DNA of 12,126 nt from an uncultured Ruminococcus sp. (GTDB taxonomy: Bacteria; Bacillota; Clostridia; Oscillospirales; CAG-272). The stretch's first letter is position 1; each line of letters starts with the position of its first letter. Under the pieces are notes generated by a model. The model was given only the letters and a program-made list of their open reading frames with translations, was not told where the DNA came from and did not search any database. Made by a program: the position numbers and the translations under genes. The DNA is taken from NCBI GenBank assembly GCA_902783705.1, contig CACZSA010000104.1:1-12126 (forward strand), given 5' to 3'. Positions 6,974 through 12,126 of this stretch are shown here, piece by piece.

Positions 6974-6993
6974 CTCATGCTCTGTGGTATAAT
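6965..6993 (+). promoter_or_regulatory. Extended -10 promoter for the peptidase-proBA operon
   Basis: A perfect TATAAT at 6988-6993 is preceded by TG at 6985-6986 (TGnTATAAT). At 17 bases further upstream lies TTGCGT (6965-6970), which matches only half of the -35 consensus and is part of the preceding terminator stem. Transcription should start near 7000, about 24 bases before the ATG. Confidence 0.8.
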
Positions 6994-7023
6994 AATTCAT
7001 CACACCGATTCAGGGAGGGCATC

Positions 7024-8244
7024 ATGACACTGAGACACATCCGGCAGATCCTGAAGAATACCGACTTTATCCATACGGGCGGTTCAGCGGAAGAGCTGAA
7101 GGTCGCCGAGTATTTGAAATCCGAAGCCGAGGCGATGGGAGCCAAAGCCTGGCTCGAGCCGTTCCCGGTCCAGATGGCGGACGTAAAAGAGGCGAACCTC
7201 ATCGTCGACGGACGGGAGATCCCCTGCAAGGGCTATAAGAACTGCGGCAGCGGCACCGTCGAGGCCCCGCTCGTCTACATCCCCGCACAGGACTATATCA
7301 CGCTCAAAGCCGTGCGTGGAAAAATCGTGCTGATCGACGGCGGGCTCCGGCATTTCGGGTACCACGACATGCTCGAAGCGGGCGCGGTCGGCTTCATCAC
7401 CTACGACGGGAATCTCAATTTTCCGAACCGCGATATTGACGCGAAGGAATTGCGCTCGTTCGTCGCGGACGGCAAAAAGACGCTCGCCGTCAACATCAAC
7501 GCGAAGGACGCGCAGAAGATCGTCCTGTCCCGCGCGAAGACCGCGAAGATCACCGTCGAGGAGGACGAATACGAGGGCGAGAGCCGCAACGTCGTCGCCG
7601 AGATTCCCGGGACCTCGGACGAATGGATCGTCCTCTCCGCCCACTACGACACCGTCCCGCTCTCCCGCGGCGCGTACGACAACATGTCCGGCTGCATCGG
7701 CCTGCTGGAAACGATGGACAAGCTGAGGAGCGGCACGCCGCATCACTACGGCCTGCGCTTCGTCTTCTGCGGGAGCGAGGAGCGCGGACTTCTCGGCTCG
7801 AAGGCCTATACCGCGGCGCACGACGAAGAGCTCAAAAACGTCGTCCTCAACGTCAACGTCGACATGATCGGCGTGCCGATGGGCCGCTTTGTCGCCTGCG
7901 TCAGCGCGGAGGAGACGATGGTTGGCTTCATCAAATACTTCGCGGGCGCGCGCGGCTGGAGCGTCAACGCGTACACGGGCGTCTATTCCAGCGATTCCAC
8001 GCCTTTCGCGGATCACGGCGTGCCGGCTCTTTCCTTCGCGCGCGGAACGCCGGGCGGGCAGGGGAACATCCATTGCCGCTACGACACGATGGACCTGCTC
8101 TCCGACGAACAGCTCCGCGAGGACGGGGACTTCATCGCCGACTTCACGCTCTTCATGGCGGACGCCGTCGTGTGCCCCGTCAAGCGCGAGATCCCCGACA
8201 AGATCAAGGATGACCTTGACAAATACCTGAACCGGAAGAGATAA
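7024..8244 (+). CDS. M28-family zinc aminopeptidase, cytoplasmic
   Basis: This 406-residue protein has the two-zinc ligands of peptidase family M28 in order: H207 and D209 (SAHYDT), bridging D219 (AYDNMSG), the catalytic/ligand pair E252-E253 (GSEERG), D280 (NVDMIG) and H350 (NIHCRYDT). The SSDSTPFADHGVPALSF segment (322-338) is also family-typical. A protease-associated-like insert lies at about 97-135 (RGKIVLIDGG, then AGAVGFITYDG). There is no signal peptide or membrane helix, so it should act in the cytoplasm, probably removing N-terminal residues from peptides. GGGAGG at 7013-7018 supports the ATG at 7024. It is the first gene of a probable operon with proB (32-base gap) and proA. Specificity cannot be read from the sequence. 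Confidence 0.92.
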   Translation: MTLRHIRQILKNTDFIHTGGSAEELKVAEYLKSEAEAMGAKAWLEPFPVQMADVKEANLIVDGREIPCKGYKNCGSGTVEAPLVYIPAQDYITLKAVRGKIVLIDGGLRHFGYHDMLEAGAVGFITYDGNLNFPNRDIDAKELRSFVADGKKTLAVNINAKDAQKIVLSRAKTAKITVEEDEYEGESRNVVAEIPGTSDEWIVLSAHYDTVPLSRGAYDNMSGCIGLLETMDKLRSGTPHHYGLRFVFCGSEERGLLGSKAYTAAHDEELKNVVLNVNVDMIGVPMGRFVACVSAEETMVGFIKYFAGARGWSVNAYTGVYSSDSTPFADHGVPALSFARGTPGGQGNIHCRYDTMDLLSDEQLREDGDFIADFTLFMADAVVCPVKREIPDKIKDDLDKYLNRKR

Positions 8245-8276
8245 CCGGAATTCACGCCCGGAGAGGAGCGAAAACC

Positions 8277-9059
8277 ATGAGAATCGCCGTCAAGATCGGC
8301 ACCTCCACCCTGACCCACGCGACGGGGCGGATCCATATCCGGCGGGTCGAGACCCTGTGCAAGGTCCTCGCCGACATCAAGAACGCGGGCCACGAGGTCG
8401 TCCTGATTTCCTCCGGCGCGATCGGAATGGGCGTCGGAAAGCTCAATCTTCCCGAACGCCCGAAGGACATGCCGACCAAGCAGGCGATGGCCGCCGTCGG
8501 TCAGTGCGAGCTGATGTACGTCTACGACAAGCTCTTCTCCGAGTACCACCACGTCGTCGCCCAGATCCTGCTGACCGGGGAGGATCTGCGGGACGAGGGA
8601 CGCCACCGCAACTTCATCCATACGATCCTGCGGCTTCTCGAGCTCGGTACGATCCCCGTCGTCAACGAAAACGACACGGTGGCGACGGAGGAGGTAGCCG
8701 TCGGGGACAACGACACCCTCGGCGCGCTCGTGGCGGTGAGCGTCCGGGCGGATCTTTTGATCGTCCTCTCGGATATCGACGGCCTCTATACCGCCGATCC
8801 GCGCACCGATCCGGACGCCCGCCTGATCGCCGAGGTGCGCGAGCTGACGCCGGAGATCCTCGCGATGGGCGGGGGGCGCGGCTCCTCCCTCGGCACGGGC
8901 GGCATGGCGACCAAGCTCTCCGCCGCAGGGATCTGTATGGCGGACGGCGTGGACATGATGATCGTGAACGGCGCGCATCCCGAGACGCTCTACGACGTGC
9001 TCGAAGGACGCTCCGTCGGGACCCGCTTCATCGCGGAGAAGGAGAGGGAAACAGAATGA
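8277..9059 (+). CDS. proB: Glutamate 5-kinase, short form without PUA domain
   Basis: ProB phosphorylates the gamma-carboxyl of glutamate with ATP, the first step of proline synthesis. The 260 residues form one amino-acid-kinase fold with VKIGTS (5-10), LISSGAIGMG (43-52), NENDTV (130-135), GDNDTLGA (143-150), LSDIDGLYTADPR (164-176) and GTGGMATK (206-213). The reading ends where longer homologues such as the E. coli enzyme (about 367 residues) continue into an RNA-binding-type PUA domain. Since proA begins at once and no PUA remnant is visible, this is a natural short form rather than a truncation. GAGGAG at 8263-8268 supports the ATG. The stop overlaps the proA start by four bases (ATGA), implying coupled translation and probable channelling of the unstable glutamyl phosphate between the enzymes. 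Confidence 0.97.
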   Translation: MRIAVKIGTSTLTHATGRIHIRRVETLCKVLADIKNAGHEVVLISSGAIGMGVGKLNLPERPKDMPTKQAMAAVGQCELMYVYDKLFSEYHHVVAQILLTGEDLRDEGRHRNFIHTILRLLELGTIPVVNENDTVATEEVAVGDNDTLGALVAVSVRADLLIVLSDIDGLYTADPRTDPDARLIAEVRELTPEILAMGGGRGSSLGTGGMATKLSAAGICMADGVDMMIVNGAHPETLYDVLEGRSVGTRFIAEKERETE

Positions 9060-10315
9060 AGGAAACGTTGACCGTCATGCGGGAGGCGAAGGCCGCGTCA
9101 TCCGCCGTCGCATGGGCCGATACGGAGACGAAGAACCGCGCGCTCCGGGCCGTCGCCGACCGTCTGATTGCCGGATCGGACGAGATCCTCGCGGCAAACG
9201 CGCTGGACGTCGCCGAAAACCGCGAACGCCTCGGACCCGTGATGACCGACCGGCTCGCCCTGAATCCGAAGCGAATCGAGGGCATGGCGGCGGGTGTGCG
9301 CGAGGCAGCCTCTCTGCCCGATCCCGTCGGACGGATCCTCTCGAAAACTGTGCGCCCGAACGGTCTCGTGATCGAGAAGACCGCCGTCCCGATGGGCGTG
9401 ATCGGGATCATCTATGAAAGCCGTCCGAACGTCACCTCCGACGCGGCGGCGCTGGCCTTCAAATCCGGGAATGCGGTCGTGCTCCGCGGCGGACGGGAGG
9501 CCTTCCGTTCAAACGCGGCGATCGTGACCGCCATCCGCCGAGGACTCGAGGACGCCGGACTCCCGCCCGAGATCTGCGGATTTGTCGAGGACACGAACCG
9601 GCAGAGCTCCGTCGAGATGATGGAGGCCGAGGGGCTGATCGATCTGCTGATCCCGCGGGGTGGAGCCGGGCTGATCCGCGCGTGCGTCGAGCATGCGAAG
9701 GTCCCGTGCATCCAGACGGGAACGGGCATCTGCCATATCTACGTCGACCGGGACGCGGAGATCCCGATGGCCCTCGACGTGATCGAAAACGCGAAGACGA
9801 GCCGCCCGTCCGTATGCAACGCCGAGGAAGTCCTCCTCGTGCACCGGGCGATCGCCGGGGAATTCCTGCCGCTCCTCTGCAGGCGGCTGACGGAGGACCG
9901 CGCGGCGAAGGGGCTTGTCCCAGTGGAATTCCGCCTCGACGAGGAGGCCGCCCGGATCATCCCGGGAACACTCGCCGGAGAGGGGGATTTCGACACGGAA
10001 TTTCTCGATTATATCCTCGCCGTGGGGGTGGTGGAGGACGTGCGGGAGGCGGTCTCGCACATCGCCGCACACTCCACGGGCCACAGCGAGGCAATCCTGA
10101 CGCAGAATGAGGCAAACGCGGCGTTCTTCACCCGCGCGGTCGATTCCGCCGCTGTGTACGTCAACGCCTCGACCCGCTTCACTGACGGCGGGGAATTCGG
10201 CCTCGGATGCGAAATGGGCATCTCGACGCAGAAGCTCCACGCCCGCGGTCCGATGGGACTCGAGGAGCTGACGACCTACAAGTATATCATCCGCGGGAAC
10301 GGGCAGATCCGATGA
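9056..10315 (+). CDS. proA: Glutamate-5-semialdehyde dehydrogenase (gamma-glutamyl phosphate reductase)
   Basis: ProA reduces glutamyl 5-phosphate with NADPH to glutamate semialdehyde, which cyclises towards proline. The 419 residues are the normal length and show the aldehyde-dehydrogenase-type fold. Visible motifs include GVIGIIYESRPNVTSDAAAL (114-133), LRGGREAF, the segment NAKTSRPSVCNAEEVLLVH with the catalytic Cys254, and the C-terminal GLEELTTYKYIIRGNGQIR. The ATG at 9056 overlaps the proB stop; AAGGAG at 9039-9044 and GAGAGGG at 9042-9048 lie inside proB. A longer frame that enters from a different register of proB has no ribosome site and is not the true start. No proC is present in the window, and no T-box or other proline-sensing leader is visible before the operon. 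Confidence 0.97.
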   Translation: MKETLTVMREAKAASSAVAWADTETKNRALRAVADRLIAGSDEILAANALDVAENRERLGPVMTDRLALNPKRIEGMAAGVREAASLPDPVGRILSKTVRPNGLVIEKTAVPMGVIGIIYESRPNVTSDAAALAFKSGNAVVLRGGREAFRSNAAIVTAIRRGLEDAGLPPEICGFVEDTNRQSSVEMMEAEGLIDLLIPRGGAGLIRACVEHAKVPCIQTGTGICHIYVDRDAEIPMALDVIENAKTSRPSVCNAEEVLLVHRAIAGEFLPLLCRRLTEDRAAKGLVPVEFRLDEEAARIIPGTLAGEGDFDTEFLDYILAVGVVEDVREAVSHIAAHSTGHSEAILTQNEANAAFFTRAVDSAAVYVNASTRFTDGGEFGLGCEMGISTQKLHARGPMGLEELTTYKYIIRGNGQIR

Positions 10316-10316
10316 A

Positions 10317-10384
10317 TTCCGATATTACCGCGCCGGAGTCACAATAGAGAAAACCACTTGTGCCAAACTGCTTAAATATCGGAA
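10317..10384 (+). repeat. Perfect 10-base inverted repeat before the oxidoreductase gene
   Basis: TTCCGATATT (10317-10326) and its exact reverse complement AATATCGGAA (10375-10384) are separated by 48 bases, just after proA. Between them CACAA (10340-10344) can pair with TTGTG (10358-10362). The second arm ends five bases before the GGGAGG ribosome site of the next gene. There is no T run after it, so it is not an ordinary terminator; it could be a folded leader or two half-sites for a regulator. Confidence 0.55.
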
Positions 10385-10400
10385 CCACCGGGAGGATAGT

Positions 10401-11495
10401 ATGCTCACAAAGGACGGACGGGAATTCACGCGGGGGGAGATGCCGGAGAAGGCCTGCCGCGCAGGGGAGTTTGTCTTCTCCGCCGCGCACCTCGACCACG
10501 GACACATCTACGGCATGACGCGGGCCCTCATCGAGGCGGGCGGAACGCTGAAATCGGTCTGGGATCCGGATCCGAAGAAGCGGGCAGACTTTCTGCGCGC
10601 GTTTCCGGGGACCGTCGAAGCGCGGTGCGAGGAGGAGATCCTCGAAGACCGGGACGTCCGTCTTGTCGCGGGAGCGGCGGTGACGAACGAGCGGTGCGCC
10701 TTCGGCCTGCGCGTGATGGACGCGGGGAAGGATTATTTCACCGACAAGGCCCCGATGACGACGCTCGGTCAGCTTGCCGCCGCGCGCGAAGCGGTCCGCC
10801 GGACGGGACGGAAGTACATGGTCTATTATTCCGAGCGGCTCCACGTCGAGTGCGCGGTTCTGGCGGGGTACATGATCGAGGACGGCCTCATCGGGCGGGT
10901 CCTGAGCGTCACGGGCTTCGGACCGTACCGCGTCGGACCGCGCGAGGGGAGACCGGACTGGTTCTGGCGGCGCGAGCCCTCAGGCGGGATCCTCTGCGAC
11001 ATCGGGAGCCATCAGATCGAACAGTACCTGTATTATGCGCGGGAGGAGGACGCGGAAGTCACCTCCTCGCGGGTCGCGAACTATGCACACCCGGACGCGC
11101 CGGAATTCGACGACTTCGGCGACTGCGCACTCACGGGAAAGGGCGGATCGACGAACTATTTCCGCGTCGACTGGTTCACGCCGGACGGTCTCCGGACATG
11201 GGGGGACGGGCGTACGCTCATCCTCGGGACAAAGGGGTATATCGAGCTGCGCAAATTCATCAACGTCGCCGCGGACCGCCCGGGCGGGAATCACCTCTTC
11301 CTCGTGAACGGGGACGGCGAGCAGTATGTAAGCGCGGCGGGCACGACGGGATTCCCGTTCTTCCGCGACCTCATCCTCGACTGCCTCGAGCGCACCGAGC
11401 GCGCCATGACGCAGGAGCACGCCTTCCGCGCCGCCGAGCTCAGCATCCGCGCGCAGAATACCGCCGCAGACCTTACCCCAATGGCGGGAAGATGA
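10401..11495 (+). CDS. Gfo/Idh/MocA-family NAD(P)-dependent oxidoreductase
   Basis: This 364-residue protein has the two-domain layout of the family. An N-terminal Rossmann region (about 23-115) starts FVFSAAHLDHGHIYGM, where the usual glycine-rich loop is replaced by AAHLDHGH, and ends in DKAPMTT with the family's Lys at 116. The C-terminal alpha/beta domain carries GGILCDIGSHQIEQYL (195-210), with D200 and H204 in the positions usual for substrate binding and catalysis. These enzymes oxidise or reduce sugars, inositols and related polyols, and the substrate cannot be told from sequence. The ATG at 10401 has GGGAGG at 10390-10395. It stands 85 bases after proA and has no clear sigma-A promoter, so it may be read from the proBA transcript or from a promoter I cannot recognise. 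A terminator follows. Confidence 0.9.
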   Translation: MLTKDGREFTRGEMPEKACRAGEFVFSAAHLDHGHIYGMTRALIEAGGTLKSVWDPDPKKRADFLRAFPGTVEARCEEEILEDRDVRLVAGAAVTNERCAFGLRVMDAGKDYFTDKAPMTTLGQLAAAREAVRRTGRKYMVYYSERLHVECAVLAGYMIEDGLIGRVLSVTGFGPYRVGPREGRPDWFWRREPSGGILCDIGSHQIEQYLYYAREEDAEVTSSRVANYAHPDAPEFDDFGDCALTGKGGSTNYFRVDWFTPDGLRTWGDGRTLILGTKGYIELRKFINVAADRPGGNHLFLVNGDGEQYVSAAGTTGFPFFRDLILDCLERTERAMTQEHAFRAAELSIRAQNTAADLTPMAGR

Positions 11496-11497
11496 AA

Positions 11498-11533
11498 CAA
11501 AAACAGCGCGGGATCATTTCACCGCGCCTTTTT
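11498..11533. terminator. Bidirectional terminator between converging genes
   Basis: GCGCGG (11506-11511) pairs with CCGCGC (11522-11527) around a ten-base loop. Five T (11529-11533) follow on the + strand, and TGTTTTTG follows on the - strand (complement of 11498-11505). It starts ten bases after the oxidoreductase stop and also ends the small - strand gene, whose stop codon (11514-11516) lies in the loop. Confidence 0.83.
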
Positions 11534-11660
11534 GGTGTTCATAAAGCTCTCTCCGCTCCTCCCGGCGGGATTCCTCCCCGGCGAGGACGCAGAGGCACAT
11601 GAGAAACACGCCGACGAGCCCGCCCACGAGCATCCCGGCGAAAAACAGGATCCATTCCAT
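11514..11660 (-). CDS. Small DUF3789-like membrane protein, 48 residues
   Basis: Starting at the ATG at 11660, the product is 48 residues: a hydrophobic helix rich in Gly (about 3-26) followed by a charged tail (EESRREERRELYEHQK). The GGLVGVFLMCLC segment with its MCL (21-23) fits DUF3789, a family of very short bacterial and phage proteins of unknown function. The start is chosen over a longer in-frame reading because GGAGG (complement of 11670-11674) lies nine bases upstream and the extra upstream residues are Arg/His-rich and non-hydrophobic. That ribosome site is inside a hairpin. The gene lies 100 bases downstream of the ZIP transporter gene on the same strand. Function is unknown; a regulatory or partner role at the membrane is only a guess. 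Confidence 0.75.
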   Translation of the reverse strand: MEWILFFAGMLVGGLVGVFLMCLCVLAGEESRREERRELYEHQKGAVK

Positions 11661-11662
11661 AG

Positions 11663-11709
11663 AAAAATACCTCCGGTGCGTACTGTGATCAGTATGCGCG
11701 CGCCGGAGG
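11663..11709 (-). promoter_or_regulatory. Hairpin holding the ribosome site of the small gene; terminator-like
   Basis: CCTCCGG (11670-11676) pairs perfectly with CCGGAGG (11703-11709). Inside it nine more pairs (11677-11685 with 11690-11698, two wobbles) close on a four-base loop, with a four-base bulge on one side. On the - strand the GGAGG of the small gene is the distal arm, so it is masked when the hairpin forms. After two bases it is followed by TTTTT (complement of 11663-11667), which makes it look like a terminator of the ZIP gene placed between a ribosome site and its ATG. Confidence 0.65.
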
Positions 11710-11760
11710 CGTTTTATTCGTATGCCGCGCGGTATTTTCCATTGCCGGGCGTGCGATTCT

Positions 11761-12126
11761 TCATCCGAGCGCGACGTCGAGCGCAAGCATCATCACAAAC
11801 CCGACGGCGAAGCACACCGTTCCGATGTTCGAATGCTCTCCCTCCGACATCTCCGGAACGAGCTCCTCGATCACGACGTAGATCATCGCGCCTGCCGCAA
11901 AGCTCAAGAGATACGGCAGAACGGGCAGCAGCACGCCCGCTGCGAGGATCGTCACGACCGCCCCGATCGGTTCCACGATCCCGGACAGCACACCCATGAG
12001 GAAGGTTTTCCCCTTCGGCATCCCCTCCGCGCAGAGCGGCATTGACACGATCGCGCCTTCCGGGAAGTTCTGCAGGGCGATCCCGAGCGACAGGGCCAGC
12101 GCGCCCATGACCGTGATCTTCTCATT
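11761..12126 (-). CDS. ZIP-family divalent metal transporter, C-terminal part (partial)
   Basis: The frame is open to the window edge at 12126 and ends at a TGA at 11763-11761, giving 121 visible residues. The Met at 12108 is not the start, because the frame continues upstream (NEKITV). Visible are LGIALQNFPEGAIV, the TM4 metal-binding segment with Gln in place of the usual first His; GVLSGIVEPIGAVVTI, the TM5 segment with its EP-GA motif; and three further hydrophobic segments ending MMLALDVALG. This is the pattern of ZIP transporters, which import zinc or other divalent metals across the cytoplasmic membrane; the full protein should have about eight helices. A terminator-like hairpin follows, between this gene and the small DUF3789-like gene. 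Metal specificity cannot be judged. Confidence 0.9.
   Translation of the reverse strand, partial: NEKITVMGALALSLGIALQNFPEGAIVSMPLCAEGMPKGKTFLMGVLSGIVEPIGAVVTILAAGVLLPVLPYLLSFAAGAMIYVVIEELVPEMSEGEHSNIGTVCFAVGFVMMLALDVALG

Noticed and set aside
8357..9055. A 652-codon frame that runs through proB in another register into proA, suggesting a fusion.
   Set aside because: The part before 9056 is Arg-rich shadow translation of proB. proA has its own ATG overlapping the proB stop and a normal length.
10317..10345. Possible promoter for the oxidoreductase gene (TTCCGA, 17 bases, CACAAT).
   Set aside because: The -35 matches three of six bases, the -10 four of six, and there is no extended -10. The evidence is too weak.
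11661..11786. N-terminal extension of the small DUF3789-like protein to 90 residues.
   Set aside because: The ribosome site belongs to the internal ATG at 11660, and the added residues are basic and unlike the family.
1..12126. Search for CRISPR arrays, tRNA or rRNA genes, insertion sequences, attachment sites and riboswitch-like leaders.
   Set aside because: No direct-repeat arrays, cloverleaf-like sequences, transposase motifs or terminal inverted repeats were seen. The only regulatory RNA-like structures are the hairpins reported.

Overview
The window is high-GC DNA with strong G/C bias at third codon positions. It carries spo0A, whose DNA-binding half is almost canonical, so the source is a member of the Bacillota (Firmicutes), most likely a GC-rich lineage of the Clostridia from which sporulators derive. 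Nothing in the sequence fixes the genus. It looks like ordinary chromosome: genes are densely packed with good Shine-Dalgarno (SD) sites, and I see no transposase, integrase, phage gene, CRISPR array, tRNA or rRNA.

Left part (1-2759, + strand): the C-terminal end of a flotillin/SPFH-type scaffold protein; a four-helix membrane protein with a charged C-terminal tail; a membrane-anchored metallo-beta-lactamase-fold hydrolase like the ComEC C-terminal domain; and an unrecognised single-pass membrane protein with its own near-consensus sigma-A promoter.

Middle (2760-6993): spo0A lies on the - strand with a clear promoter and a strong terminator, but its receiver domain is divergent. Divergent from it, on the + strand, is a tight two-gene operon of paralogous MutS-like ATPases. 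Both lack a recognisable mismatch-recognition domain and both have Asn-Glu where Walker B normally reads Asp-Glu. The operon ends in a terminator whose 3' arm overlaps the promoter region of the next operon.

Right part (6965-12126): a cytoplasmic M28-type zinc peptidase followed by proB and proA, probably one transcript joining peptide breakdown to the first two steps of proline synthesis. A Gfo/Idh/MocA-family oxidoreductase follows, then a bidirectional terminator. On the - strand are a 48-residue DUF3789-like membrane peptide and the C-terminal part of a ZIP metal transporter. The SD of the small gene lies inside a hairpin that also resembles an intrinsic terminator for the ZIP gene, the most suggestive small regulatory structure here.

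No non-genic stretch exceeds 300 bases. The longest is the 201-base divergent spo0A/mutS-like spacer (3614-3814). The most unusual genes are the MutS-like pair and the divergent Spo0A; no obviously new multi-gene system is evident beyond these.
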